Source: Gracilibacillus salinarum
Lineage (GTDB): Bacteria; Bacillota; Bacilli; Bacillales; Amphibacillaceae
Length of the DNA stretch: 64,000 nt
Reading direction: 5' to 3'
Assembly (NCBI RefSeq): GCF_022919575.1
Contig: NZ_CP095071.1
Coordinates: 3,792,001-3,856,000 of the forward strand
Below, piece by piece: positions 55,460-64,000 of this stretch (position 1 is the first letter of the stretch; each line of letters begins with the position of its first letter). The position numbers and the translations under genes were made by a program. Under the pieces are notes generated by a model. The model searched no databases and was not told the DNA's origin. It was given only the letters and a program-made list of their open reading frames with translations.

Positions 55460-56227
55460 ATGGAGAAACTCGGACTTTCTATTGTTTTATGCTTAATGAT
55501 GTTAACCATTCCGATCATAGCGGATTCTGAGGAAAAAGCACCTGATGATCTGATTTCGATCGAAAAAGAAAATACCAATCAGCAAATGACAGAAGAAGAG
55601 GCCACAATTGAACCTAGTGGACTAGTGAAGGAATTAATGAAGGAAGCTAATATCGATTTGGATAATCCGATGCTGATTAAATTACTTAATGAATCGACTA
55701 TTGATCCAACACCGTTCTCAATTGGATACCGAGCGAATATTTACCTCGGACATTGGCCACTATCCTATCAGTCTGAATCATCACAAATTAATTGGGATTT
55801 TCAGACGGTGAATACCAATGAATTAAATAATGTCGGTGGCGAGAAGACAGAGGATGTTTACTATTATCAAATTGAAGATAAGCATATTAAAGGGGCACTA
55901 ACTGCCAAGGTAGACAATGCGGAGCAGATTAAACAAATGATCCTTCACGAAGCAAGAGATCAGCATGAACTACCACTTACATTTGAAGCCGTGATCGGAA
56001 AAGAAACCAAGCTAAGTAAAACCTATCAAGTATCCGCTGGCAAAACAGGTGTTTTAAAAGCCAGTATTCCAGCAGTGAAAGATACGGGACATGTAACAGT
56101 AGGTGAGGTTTACTTGGAATTAAAAGGCTCTAAGAAACAGCTGGTTGTTAAAAATGTGACCAAGCAAGAAGTAGGAGCCTATATCCCCGTCGCAAACCAC
56201 CTGACATTTATGTATACGACCAAATAA
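55460..56227 (+). CDS. yfkD: YfkD-like secreted protein
   Basis: 255 residues with an N-terminal signal peptide (about 1-22; the mature part begins DSEEKAPDD). The segments PSGLVKELMKEANIDLDNPMLIKLLNES, IGYRANIYLGHWPLSY, NVGGEKTEDVYYYQ and TVGEVYLELKGSKKQLVVKNVT are conserved in the YfkD family of Bacillus. Function unknown. Its presence near yfkJ-I-H-like genes reflects an old shared neighbourhood. GGAGCGAAAATA precedes ATG 55460. Confidence 0.88.
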   Translation: MEKLGLSIVLCLMMLTIPIIADSEEKAPDDLISIEKENTNQQMTEEEATIEPSGLVKELMKEANIDLDNPMLIKLLNESTIDPTPFSIGYRANIYLGHWPLSYQSESSQINWDFQTVNTNELNNVGGEKTEDVYYYQIEDKHIKGALTAKVDNAEQIKQMILHEARDQHELPLTFEAVIGKETKLSKTYQVSAGKTGVLKASIPAVKDTGHVTVGEVYLELKGSKKQLVVKNVTKQEVGAYIPVANHLTFMYTTK

Positions 56228-56266
56228 AAAAGAGCATGCATCCGGTGAAGGTGCATGCTTTTTTTA
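56226..56266 (+). terminator. Terminator after yfkD
   Basis: AGCATGCA-loop-TGCATGCT with flanking A and T runs. Confidence 0.88.
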
Positions 56267-56330
56267 TCATCAGTAAAGAAAGTATATAAGTCTGGTCACA
56301 GCAGTAATCATATTGAACATGATTGGAGTT

Positions 56331-56918
56331 CCTATAATATAGATTATGTTAACAAAGCATTACTAGCCACTAGCCAAGCATCCATATTGAGATATTTAAT
56401 GTGCTTAATACTGCTCTGGCCAACCACTCCGCGTCCTGCCGGGCACGGCTGAAGCTAACTTTGTGAAGAAAGATCGCTCACAAAGTGGATCTTCAGCGCC
56501 TACCTGTCCCGCGGGAGTCTCCGTGGTTGGCCTACGCTAGAATTAGGATTCTACAATTTTTGGTAGAGCTAGCATATTGATCGTATGCATATATAATAGT
56601 TATTGAAAAATGCCTGGAACCAATGCTTTTAGCTGTTCCATACGTTGTAGCACTTCCCTAAAGCGTAGGAAATAGGCGGAGACTCCCGTGGAATCAGCGC
56701 GAGCTGAAGATCCATTTATCTGTGCCTGTGTCTGCCAGTATTGCTTCGAAGTGAGCTTCCTCGGCACAAGGCAGCAAAGAAGCTTTTTAAGTAGTAGCCT
56801 AGCTGAAGCCGTGCCCACAGGACGCGGAGCCTATTTCCGGAGCTTTGCTAAGCAGATAAATTATCTCAAAATGACCATTTTGCAATACTGCCTTTGTTGA
56901 CATAATCCATAGTATAGG
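56331..56918 (+). repeat. Long terminal-inverted-repeat element, copy D (full length, short/long loops)
   Basis: 588 bp. Left end CCTATAATATAGATTATG, right end GTTGACATAATCCATAG. Left hairpin with the short loop (ACTTTGTGAAG), right hairpin with the long loop. Both outer flanks are complete: left 56268-56330, right 56919-56980 (GTTGTTTATTAATTAAGTC...). This copy is the best reference for flank orientation. It fills the gap between yfkD and the FAD oxidoreductase gene. Confidence 0.85.
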
Positions 56919-57001
56919 AAGTTGTTTATTAATTAAGTCAATTAGGACCAGCGGTTTATGCCCGGTTATTCTTAGTAAAGAAAATATAATTTGAGTTCCG
57001 A

Positions 57002-58510
57002 TCAAGTAGAGAATAAATCAGGAACTTTTTCATCAAATGCCAACGAAAAGGAAGGCATTAGTTCATTCAGACGCTTTTGCATCTTGTTCATATCCAATTC
57101 TCCTAGTTCTGCTAATACCGCTTCTTCCTCAGGTGAACCGTCACCAGTGATTAACGTGTTCAGCATTTCCGGATTGATAATTTCACTAGGGGAATCGATT
57201 AATCCATTCATTTTCATGTATTGGTGAAACATGGAAAGGTCGTTTTCTTCCTTCGCTTGCTTCATGGCATGCCTAAGATATAAATTAAAATATTTTTGTG
57301 CGAAGGTTACACCTTTTAGTGGAACATTTCCCACATGTTCGACCCCTCTCCAACGCAAATCCTCGATTGAGCTTAACCACCAGGCTGGTTCAATAGCCTG
57401 TTGCATACGTTGAAGTACATGATGTTCGAAACCAACCTTAGAAGAATCCTTTTCTTCCAAGCAAATAGCTAACATTTCAGCTTCGATAGCTGCTACGGTC
57501 ATACCTTGTCCATAAATAGGATCAAAGTTACAGAATGCATCTCCTAGGACCAATAAGCCTGATGGCCAGCTTTCCATTTGTTCGTAATGCTGTCTGACAG
57601 ATTCAGCTGCTCTATAGCCTCGTGGAGCCTCGATAGGTTTTAGCTCTTTAATGAGATCATTAATCATGGGACTTGCCCATTCATTGAGCTGCTTATCAAA
57701 ATCCTCAGTGTTTGTTGAGGGGAGATTGGAACCACCGGCATTAAATAATATCGTTTGAGCCATATTATTCTCGATATAAAAAAGGCCTACTGATCCAACA
57801 TTCTCTTCAGGTACCCCTCTAGAAATACCACTTAATTTCTCAGAGATATGTGCAGGTACTTGATAATATCTGGTACTGTATCCGAATCGAACCTGCAATC
57901 GTTCTTGTTCAGGCACATTATATCCCATATCTGTCAACCATTTGTTGAGTTTGGAATAACGGCCACTCGTGTCTACTACCAGATTAGCAGGTATAGTCCC
58001 TTCTTCTTTGTTTCCATTTCGTTCTTTCACCTGAACTCCTGTTACTTCCTTATTATCATCTGATGTGACAAGTCCTCTAACTGACTGTCGTGACAGAAAT
58101 TTTACATTTTCAAGCTCTTGAACGCGCTGCCGGATTCCAAATTCCAGTAGTGGACGGCTGCTGGCTACACTCCGTTGATTGATTGTTATTTCGAGCGTAC
58201 CAAATGGTGAATAATTAATCACCTTATCATTTTTAGCATTATGTGCTCCTAAATCAAATAAATCTTCCATATAGTCAGGAAAGAATCGGTTCATAATGAT
58301 GTCACCACGCGGTAATACGCGATGAGGGTGAAAATCTTGAGGGGTACCTTTACGGTTAGATGGTTTTTCGGTTAATTCATCTTTTTCAATAACTATTACA
58401 TCTTGATAATAATCGGAAAGAACGCGGGCAGTGAGTAAACCTGCAATTCCAGCGCCAATTACCAATGCTTTTTCATCTTTCTTTTGATGAGATTGTTTTT
58501 GATTATGCAT
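57002..58510 (-). CDS. FAD-dependent oxidoreductase (PHBH-fold hydroxylase/geranylgeranyl-reductase type)
   Basis: 502 residues. FAD motif GAGIAGLLTARVLSDYYQDVIVIEKDE near the N-terminus and the second FAD motif GLLVLGDAFCNFDPIYGQGMTVAAIEA near residue 345 frame a p-hydroxybenzoate-hydroxylase fold. TSGR (residues about 190) is the usual mid-domain DG-like site. The C-terminal 130 residues are helical. No partner genes hint at the substrate, and no membrane helix is seen. ATG 58510 behind AAAGGGAG. Confidence 0.82.
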   Translation of the reverse strand: MHNQKQSHQKKDEKALVIGAGIAGLLTARVLSDYYQDVIVIEKDELTEKPSNRKGTPQDFHPHRVLPRGDIIMNRFFPDYMEDLFDLGAHNAKNDKVINYSPFGTLEITINQRSVASSRPLLEFGIRQRVQELENVKFLSRQSVRGLVTSDDNKEVTGVQVKERNGNKEEGTIPANLVVDTSGRYSKLNKWLTDMGYNVPEQERLQVRFGYSTRYYQVPAHISEKLSGISRGVPEENVGSVGLFYIENNMAQTILFNAGGSNLPSTNTEDFDKQLNEWASPMINDLIKELKPIEAPRGYRAAESVRQHYEQMESWPSGLLVLGDAFCNFDPIYGQGMTVAAIEAEMLAICLEEKDSSKVGFEHHVLQRMQQAIEPAWWLSSIEDLRWRGVEHVGNVPLKGVTFAQKYFNLYLRHAMKQAKEENDLSMFHQYMKMNGLIDSPSEIINPEMLNTLITGDGSPEEEAVLAELGELDMNKMQKRLNELMPSFSLAFDEKVPDLFST

Positions 58511-58688
58511 CTCTACACTCTCCCTTTAAAAGAATTAAGCATAATAATTGTAAAATTAACTGGATAATATTGCAATTAACTCATTCTGAGATCATTTTAA
58601 TGTTAATCTTTAAGTGCGTAGAAAATTGCTAGACAGGAGAAGCTAATTCCATTAGGATTGATATTGGACTATGGAAAGGAGCATAAGA

Positions 58689-58838
58689 ATGACAAGCCAA
58701 GAGAAAATTAACGAACTTCGCTCACAATTAGAGCTATTTCTTGAAAGATTAGATCATTTAGATCCTGAGAAAACATCAGTAGAGGATGTCGATCAGTTAA
58801 TCCTAATGATTGAGAAAATTGAAAAAGAACTAGGATGA
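58689..58838 (+). CDS. SE1561-family small protein
   Basis: 49 residues, fully helical and acidic: MTSQEKINELRSQLELFLER then LDHLDPEKTSVEDVDQLILM. The DPExTxxxDVDxLIxMI pattern fits the small SE1561 family of staphylococci and bacilli. AAAGGAGC precedes ATG 58689. The stop is 22 bases before the antiporter start, so the two are probably one unit. Function unknown. Confidence 0.75.
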   Translation: MTSQEKINELRSQLELFLERLDHLDPEKTSVEDVDQLILMIEKIEKELG

Positions 58839-58860
58839 ATAAAGGGAAGTGGGATTTAGT

Positions 58861-60168
58861 ATGGAGTGGATAGTAGTCGTATCTGTTATTGTCATGCTTG
58901 CCTTAAGTTTGTTACGAGTGCATGTGATTTTTGCTATTATCATAGCAGGAATTGTAGCAGGTCTTATGGCTGGCATGAGTATACGAGATACGATCGATAT
59001 TTTGATTGAGGGTATGGGTGGTCAGGCAGACACCGCATTGAGCTATATTTTATTAGGGGTCTTTGCCGCAATGATCAGTTATACGGGGATTACATCGTTA
59101 CTTGTTAGAGGATTAATTAAGGTTTTGACAGGAAAGAAAACGTTGCTGGTATTGGTAATAGCCGGTATTGCATGTTTGTCACAAAATGCTATTCCAGTGC
59201 ACATTGCCTTTATACCGATTTTGATTCCTCCTTTGTTAAAATTGTTTGATCAAATGAAACTAGATCGTCGAGCGGTCGCAACGGCCTTAACATTTGGCCT
59301 GAAAGCACCGTATGTGACGATTCCGATCGGATTTGGATTTATTTTTCATCAGACGATTCAAAGTGGAATGCAAAATAATGGCGTGGATATTACAGTGTAT
59401 GAAATTGCCCAATCCTTGGCATTACCCGGGTTAGGAATGCTTTTCGGGTTGCTGGTGGCGGTATTTATCACGTATCGAAAAGATCGCGAACCTGAACGAG
59501 CAGTAAAAGTAGATAGCAGTTATCAAAATGAGATGACTGAAGAGAGCAAGTTTCAATTAAAACATGGTTTAACCATTGTAGCTATTTTAGCAGCATTGAT
59601 TGTTCAGATCCTGACAGAGAGCCTTGTTATTGGTGCTTTAACAGGTATCATATTGATGGTATTATTCTTTGCTGTTCCATTAAAAGAAGGGGATGCTTTT
59701 GTCCAGCAAGGTGTTGGCATGATGGGAACCATTGCGTTTGTTATGCTGGTAGCATCAGGATACGGAGATATTTTGACGAATACAGGGGCTGTGGATGCGC
59801 TCGTTTCTTCTTCATCGGAGTTGTTAGATAATAATCAGGCACTTATTGCTTTTATTTTATTATTAGTCGGTCTCCTTATCACATTAGGAATTGGCTCCTC
59901 ATTCGGTACCATTCCCATTATTGCGACTCTTTATGTGCCGATTTGTGTAGCAGCTGGATTCTCGCCAATGGCCATTGCGGTATTAATTGGTACAGCAGGT
60001 GCACTAGGTGATGCGGGAAGTCCGGCGAGTGACAGTACGTTAGGACCGACATCGGGTTTAAGTGCAGATGGCAAGCACCATCACATTTGGGATACATGTG
60101 TCCCAACCTTTTTACATTTCAACATTCCGTTGTTTTTATTTGGCTGGATTGCCAGTATTATTTTATAA
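58861..60168 (+). CDS. Na+/H+ antiporter family protein (YuiF-like, NhaC/Dcu superfamily)
   Basis: 435 residues and about 11 helices. Signature stretches: ALSLLRVHVIFAIIIAGIVAGLMAGMS, LSQNAIPVHIAFIPILIPPLL, GLKAPYVTIPIGFGFIFHQTI, and GTAGALGDAGSPASDSTLGPTSGL with charged residues in the late helices. Close to YuiF of B. subtilis. Probably exports Na+ in exchange for protons, which suits a salt-tolerant cell; amino-acid transport is an alternative for this superfamily. Start ATG 58861 behind GTGGGA; GTG 58849 is the other option. Confidence 0.88.
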   Translation: MEWIVVVSVIVMLALSLLRVHVIFAIIIAGIVAGLMAGMSIRDTIDILIEGMGGQADTALSYILLGVFAAMISYTGITSLLVRGLIKVLTGKKTLLVLVIAGIACLSQNAIPVHIAFIPILIPPLLKLFDQMKLDRRAVATALTFGLKAPYVTIPIGFGFIFHQTIQSGMQNNGVDITVYEIAQSLALPGLGMLFGLLVAVFITYRKDREPERAVKVDSSYQNEMTEESKFQLKHGLTIVAILAALIVQILTESLVIGALTGIILMVLFFAVPLKEGDAFVQQGVGMMGTIAFVMLVASGYGDILTNTGAVDALVSSSSELLDNNQALIAFILLLVGLLITLGIGSSFGTIPIIATLYVPICVAAGFSPMAIAVLIGTAGALGDAGSPASDSTLGPTSGLSADGKHHHIWDTCVPTFLHFNIPLFLFGWIASIIL

Positions 60169-60224
60169 AATGACAGGATAACTCACCTTTTTTCATACAA
60201 ACTAAAAATAAAAAAGGTGATGAA

Positions 60225-61016
60225 ATGAAAAAACTTTTTATTATATGTTTGTTACTGATATGCGTCATCCCAATGGAGGTTGGTGCAACAAGTTATGGTT
60301 GGGGATACAAAAAAGGTACCGATAATCAGCCTCCGGAAGTAGGGAAATACAAAGAAATATTGGAGAAGCATAATAGCTTCTATTTAGATCCTTCAGGTGA
60401 TAAGCATGTGTACCTTACTTTTGATAATGGCTATGAAGCAGGTTACACCGAGCAAATATTAGACGTATTGGAGAAAAAAGGTGTACCTGCGACCTTCTTT
60501 TTGACAGGACATTATGTTGAAGATAAGCCACAGCTTGTTCAACGAATGTTGGACGATGGACACATCATTGGCAATCACTCTGATGGTCACCGTGACTTTA
60601 CTTCGATATCGAAAGAAGCTTTTACAAAAGATGTGACTGATTTAACCGACAAGATTAAGAATGTTGATAAAAATGCGGTAGTACAATACATTCGTCCACC
60701 GAAAGGAACATTTAATGAAACGTCATTAACTTGGGCAAATGAGCTAGGTTACACACACGTATTCTGGTCTGTGGCCTTTGTAGATTGGAATCAGGGATCT
60801 GAAAAGGGATGGCAACATGCTTATGATCAAGTAATGGATCAGATTCATCCAGGTGCGATTGTGTTAATGCATACCGTCTCAAAAGATAACGCCGATGCAT
60901 TAGAACATCTTATTGATGATCTGCGCAAGCAAGGCTACACATTCAAAAGTCTAGATGATCTTATGCTCAAACAACTATTGCCTAAAGAAATTATGGGCTT
61001 TACCAAACAGTCCTAA
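60225..61016 (+). CDS. pdaA: Polysaccharide deacetylase PdaA (delta-lactam-forming de-N-acetylase)
   Basis: 263 residues with a signal peptide (cleavage near GATS). Removes the acetyl group from muramic acid after CwlD has cut the peptide, giving muramic delta-lactam in spore cortex. Motifs: YLTFDNGYE (catalytic Asp and metal ligand), GNHSDGHRDF (metal His pair), IRPPKGTFNE, and GAIVLMHTVS. The DNGYE form, with Asn in place of a second Asp, is characteristic of PdaA. Its presence implies an endospore former. Terminator follows. Confidence 0.93.
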   Translation: MKKLFIICLLLICVIPMEVGATSYGWGYKKGTDNQPPEVGKYKEILEKHNSFYLDPSGDKHVYLTFDNGYEAGYTEQILDVLEKKGVPATFFLTGHYVEDKPQLVQRMLDDGHIIGNHSDGHRDFTSISKEAFTKDVTDLTDKIKNVDKNAVVQYIRPPKGTFNETSLTWANELGYTHVFWSVAFVDWNQGSEKGWQHAYDQVMDQIHPGAIVLMHTVSKDNADALEHLIDDLRKQGYTFKSLDDLMLKQLLPKEIMGFTKQS

Positions 61017-61018
61017 AC

Positions 61019-61053
61019 AAAAGGCTCTCGTCTTGATACGAGAGCCTTTATTT
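61019..61053 (+). terminator. Terminator after pdaA
   Basis: AAAGGCTCTCGT-cttgat-ACGAGAGCCTTTATTTT. Confidence 0.9.
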
Positions 61054-61072
61054 TAATTTTAAAAAAGTGGAC

Positions 61073-61153
61073 TAGCTTCAGCCGTGCCCCACAGGACGCG
61101 GGGTGGTTGGTAGAAGGTATCTCAGCACATTAATACTCGGCTAGACAATGGTT
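61073..61153 (-). repeat. Fragment of the long inverted-repeat element (left end, inverted)
   Basis: TAGCTTCAGCCGTGCCCCACAGGACGCG, GGTGGTTGG and CTCAGCACATTAATACTC...GGTTAACGTAATCC are the reverse complement of the left terminus and left outer arm. A right-flank sequence (61154-61212) and then a left-flank sequence (61213-61278) follow, so two elements are arranged head to head here. Confidence 0.75.
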
Positions 61154-61278
61154 AACGTAATCCGTATTATGGGTAGTTGTAAATTATAGGTTTGGGTGGA
61201 GCCGCGTTTTTTCTTATGAGTAAAGAAAGTATCTAAGTACAGTCACAACAGTAATCACATTGAACGTGAATTTTAGTT

Positions 61279-61869
61279 CCTATAATATGGATTATGTAAA
61301 CTAGCAGCTTAGTGGTCATTTTGAAAAATTATGTGTGGTATGATACCGCTCCGTCCAACCACTCCGCGTCCTGCGGGGCACGGCTGAAGCTAGGCTACTA
61401 CCCGAAATACTTCTCTGCTGCCTTGCACCGAGGAAGCCTACTTCGAAGCGTTACTAGTAGACACAGGTGCAGACGTTGTGGATCTCCAGCACCTGCACAA
61501 TCCCGCGGGAGTCTCCGTGGTTGGCCTACGCTGATGTATAGCTCTACAATTTATGCGACAGCTAGGATTTGAAGCACTATCTGCAAGATTTACACCATAA
61601 TTGATGAAATACATTGCTAAGCACCACTGCTTCTAGCTGTTCCAATCGTTGTAGTACTTCCCATAAGCGTAGGAAATATGCGGAGACTCCCGTGGAATCA
61701 GCGCGAGCTGAAGATCCACTTGGTAAAGAAAAGAATTTTCTTTACCAAGTTAGCTGAAGCCGTGCCCACAGGACGCGGAGCATATTTCCGGAGCTTTGCT
61801 AAGCAGATAATCTATATCAAAATGACCATTTGGCAATACAGCCTTTGTTAACATAATCCATATTATAGG
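61279..61869 (+). repeat. Long terminal-inverted-repeat element, copy F (full length, long/short loops)
   Basis: 591 bp. Left end CCTATAATATGGATTATG, right end GTTAACATAATCCATATTATAGG-like. Long left loop (CTTGCACCGAGGAAGCCTAC), short right loop (GGTAAAGAAAAGAATTTTCT). The right flank to 61920 ends in GGCGGGTTATGGCCGGTTTTTC, a hairpin with T run. Confidence 0.85.
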
Positions 61870-61926
61870 AAGTTGTTTATTGATTAAGTCAATTAGGACC
61901 GGGCGGGTTATGGCCGGTTTTTCTTA

Positions 61927-62001
61927 TACGGTAGGAAAGTATAAAATTTTAGCAATGAAGAAGTTCGACGTAGTGAAAATTAGTATGTACCAAGTATAAG
62001 A
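61927..62001. repeat. 75-bp dispersed repeat, copy 3
   Basis: GGAAAGTATAAAATTTTAGC, AATGAAGAAGTTCGACGTAG and ATGTACCAAGTATAAG agree with the copy at 46989. Confidence 0.65.
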
Positions 62002-62002
62002 A

Positions 62003-62053
62003 AAACTTCGGCACTCGCTAATAGACGAGGCGAGAACCGAGTTTTTCTAATGA
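62003..62053. terminator. Terminator-like hairpin beside copy F
   Basis: AGAAAAACTTCGG-CACTCGCT...GCGAG-AACCGAGTTTTTCT. A related start (AGAAAAACTCGGCATTCGCC) occurs at 42109 beside copy C, so this hairpin is probably part of the dispersed repeat set and not a gene terminator. Confidence 0.55.
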
Positions 62054-62216
62054 ATTAACTGTTCAACACGTTTAGTATGAGATCAGGAATATTATTGGTG
62101 ATAAATGTAAAAAAACAAAAAAGCTAAGATTGACTATATATCAATGTCATAAACGATTTTGTTCGTTAAAAAGTTTGTGAAAAATCTGCATGAATTGTTT
62201 ACTTTGGCAAGAACGA

Positions 62217-62246
62217 TTGAAATAAATTAACGTTAATGTTTATAAT
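62217..62246 (+). promoter_or_regulatory. Promoter of the pectate lyase gene with embedded palindrome
   Basis: TTGAAA (62217) and TATAAT (62241) are 18 bases apart. Between them lies ATTAACGTTAAT (62226-62237), a perfect 12-bp palindrome suited to a repressor such as a LacI- or GntR-type protein. Confidence 0.55.
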
Positions 62247-62330
62247 GATAGTGTGATTAATCGGCCGATAATTACTAACATTCAATTAATTAGAATGCTT
62301 TACAATAAACTTAATTAAAGGATGGTTTTA

Positions 62331-63443
62331 GTGACTAAATTAAGATTGCTATTAATGTTAGCGTTTTCGTTTTTACTAGTGAGCGTATTCTATGTTGATA
62401 CAGCTCAAGCTGCCTCGTTTGATGCAAGTAAAAGTTATAAAATTATTAACAGATATAGTGGTAAAGCATTAGAGGTATATGAATGGTCGACTGCAGATGG
62501 AGGTAACATCGTGCAATATGACGACCTTGGTGGTTTAAATCAGCAATGGCGAATTGTAGATGTTGGAGAAGGCTACAATAAATTGTTAAATGCAAACAGT
62601 GTTAAGGCAATGGAAGTGTATGACTGGTCGACAGCAGACGGTGCAAATATAGCGCAATGGTATGATTGGAATGCTGCGAGTCAGCAATGGAGTATTCAAG
62701 ATGTAGGAAATGGTTATGTGAAAATTATTAACCGTAACAGTGGTAAAGCGTTAGAAGTATATGACTGGTCCACTGCAAATGGTGGCAATATTGTTCAGTG
62801 GGATGACTGGGGCGGAACAAGCCAACAATGGCGAATTGTGGAAGTATCACCTAGTGACACGATTACAGTCGATGAGACAATTGTGGTAGAAGCTGGCGAT
62901 ACATTTGATGGCGGTGGAAAACGATACGTAGCAAACCCTGATACACTAGGGGATGGCAGCCAATCAGAAAGCCAGGATCCAGTGTTCCGATTAGAAGACG
63001 GTGCTACACTGAAAAATGTTGTAATCGGTGATCCCGCAGCAGACGGTGTTCATACTTATGGAGATGCATTGGTACAGAACGTTGTTTGGGAAGACATTGG
63101 CGAAGATGCGTTGACGATTAAAGATGATGGTCACGTTACAATTAGAGGTGGTTCGGCACAAAATGGTGATGATAAGATGTTCCAAGTCAATGCACCATCC
63201 ACGTTCGAGATCTTGAACTTCACTGCAGATAATGCTGGTAAAATGATTCGTCAAAATGGTGGTACAACGTTCAAAACAAGCATCATCATCGACGGAAGTG
63301 TGATCACAAATATGGACGAAGCCATTTTCCGAACAGACTCAAGTTCAAGTGAAGTCACCATGACCAACACGAGATATTCTGATGTCGGTGAAAAATGGTA
63401 CAACGTCGATAACGTTTCAGAAAGCGGAAACTACGAATATTAA
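62331..63443 (+). CDS. Secreted ricin-type lectin / PL3-type pectate lyase fusion
   Basis: 370 residues from GTG 62331 (AAAGGA eight bases upstream). Signal peptide ending DTAQA-A near residue 27. Residues about 30-160 form a beta-trefoil with three repeats, each with a YxWSTA(D/N)GxNI stretch and a QQW(R/S)I motif (carbohydrate binding). Residues about 170-370 match polysaccharide lyase family 3: TFDGGGKRYVANPDTLGDGSQ, FRLEDGATLKNVVIG, ADGVHTYGDALVQNVVWEDIGEDALTIK and GKMIRQNGG. It should cut pectate outside the cell by beta-elimination, with the lectin holding cell-wall polysaccharide. A terminator follows. Confidence 0.9.
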   Translation: MTKLRLLLMLAFSFLLVSVFYVDTAQAASFDASKSYKIINRYSGKALEVYEWSTADGGNIVQYDDLGGLNQQWRIVDVGEGYNKLLNANSVKAMEVYDWSTADGANIAQWYDWNAASQQWSIQDVGNGYVKIINRNSGKALEVYDWSTANGGNIVQWDDWGGTSQQWRIVEVSPSDTITVDETIVVEAGDTFDGGGKRYVANPDTLGDGSQSESQDPVFRLEDGATLKNVVIGDPAADGVHTYGDALVQNVVWEDIGEDALTIKDDGHVTIRGGSAQNGDDKMFQVNAPSTFEILNFTADNAGKMIRQNGGTTFKTSIIIDGSVITNMDEAIFRTDSSSSEVTMTNTRYSDVGEKWYNVDNVSESGNYEY

Positions 63444-63451
63444 ATAATTAA

Positions 63452-63490
63452 ACAAAAAAGGTTCGAAGGTAACTTCGAGCCTTTTTTGTC
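63452..63490 (+). terminator. Terminator after the pectate lyase gene
   Basis: ACAAAAAAGGTTCGAAG-gtaa-CTTCGAGCCTTTTTTGT. Confidence 0.9.
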
Positions 63491-63491
63491 G

Positions 63492-63540
63492 TTCAAGAAA
63501 GAGTATAAGCGCAGTCACAGCAGTAATCATATTAATAACC
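63492..63540 (+). repeat. Isolated left-flank sequence of the long inverted-repeat element
   Basis: CAAGAAAGAGTATAAGCGCAGTCACAGCAGTAATCATATT is the flank seen left of copies A, D, E and F, but no element follows. Confidence 0.65.
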
Positions 63541-63650
63541 CTTACCCATTTGCGTAGAACAGGGGGCTATTTTTTTGCGTTCAAAATAGCGACACGGTAT
63601 GCATTTATTTAATCAAGAAAAAACGTGGTTCGATAAAGGTTGAACCAGCT

Positions 63651-63996
63651 GAGCATAAAAGTGGTCAAAGATTACAAAGCGAAATATTACCTAAAAGATG
63701 TGTATTACTTTATTGGACCTGTCTACAATAACGGAAAGTACGAGAGCAAGAAGATATCGACAGAAGCGTACCGGAAAATGTTATAACGCACAATTGGACT
63801 GACTGCGTATAATTTGCAGAAAACCCAGGTATCGACCATGCATGAGAAAGTGGCGGACTTGATCACCATTACCAAGGCAAACCGGCCATAGTTCCACACA
63901 AACACTTGCGGAGCCACCATTTAAACGTGTCAGATAAGACGGTAGATACAGCTAAAGAATACGTATTTTTCCGAGTTTCTCACTTCAGTGTATGAA
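63651..63996 (+). pseudogene. Possible decayed coding sequence, family not recognised
   Basis: One frame reads KVVKDYKAKYYLKDVYYFIG...STEAYRKML and stops at TAA near 63785. It continues RTIGLTAYNLQKTQVSTMHE...ITKANRP to a TAG near 63889, then DKTVDTAKEYVFFRVSHFSV to a TGA near 63993. These are protein-like stretches separated by stops in the same frame, without start or ribosome site. This suggests an eroded gene, but a noncoding origin cannot be excluded. Confidence 0.3.
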
Positions 63997-64000
63997 ATAT

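Overview
The window is chromosomal DNA from a low-GC Gram-positive of the Bacillaceae, most likely a salt-tolerant genus such as Gracilibacillus or Oceanobacillus. The genus is an inference. It rests on the gene content (metNIQ behind a SAM riboswitch, mreBH, zwf/gndA, pdaA, yfk- and yfl-type neighbours, a YuiF-like Na+/H+ antiporter, several cation/amino acid transporters) and on the strong AGGAGG-type ribosome binding sites with frequent TTG/GTG starts. No rRNA, tRNA, CRISPR array, prophage or plasmid gene was seen.

Layout. 0-5.8 kb: 5'-truncated selO, an intracellular GH43 glycosidase, a sodium:alanine symporter, and fabI, which is broken by a one-base frameshift 17 codons from its end. 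6.5-14.3 kb: a D,D-carboxypeptidase, a five-gene operon (PadR regulator, HAAS-domain membrane protein, DUF4097 surface protein, two RimK-like ATP-grasp ligases), and a DUF1538 membrane protein with a PII-like partner. 15-21.6 kb: an aminoglycoside adenylyltransferase, a TetR-controlled ABC exporter, a SLAP-domain protein and a chemoreceptor. 22-28.5 kb: metNIQ with SAM riboswitch, a lipoprotein, the PFL/ACT pair and a HAD phosphatase. 28.6-39 kb: gndA and zwf, separated by about 7.4 kb of tandem repeats, an IS21-family insertion and a cyclase gene. 39-51 kb: HAD hydrolase, mreBH, yflJ/yflK-type genes, a GGDEF-EAL protein, the yfkJ-yfkI-yfkH-type operon, a P1B-type metal ATPase behind perfect Fur and PerR boxes, and an amino-acid ABC pair with no ATPase. 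52-57 kb: a sulfolipid operon (sqdB, sqdX-like, gtrA-like), OsmC and YfkD-like proteins. 57-64 kb: an FAD oxidoreductase, a Na+/H+ antiporter, PdaA and a secreted ricin-lectin/pectate-lyase fusion.

The most unusual content is noncoding. (1) A family of 525-630 bp elements with about 23-bp terminal inverted repeats and two large internal hairpins occurs five times at full length, with further deletion derivatives and fragments. One copy has its core inverted relative to its flanks, and hairpin loops are swapped between copies. (2) Five intergenic tandem arrays, with four different unit sequences, share one period of 52 bp. (3) A 118-bp tandem array with higher-order structure was split by the IS21 element, which left a 6-bp target duplication. 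(4) A short hairpin repeat sits exactly on the stop codons of three genes. These repeats lie almost wholly in 3'-side intergenic spaces and do not interrupt the operons.

All functions are read from sequence recognition by eye. No searches were run. Repeat boundaries come from hand alignment of copies within this window.
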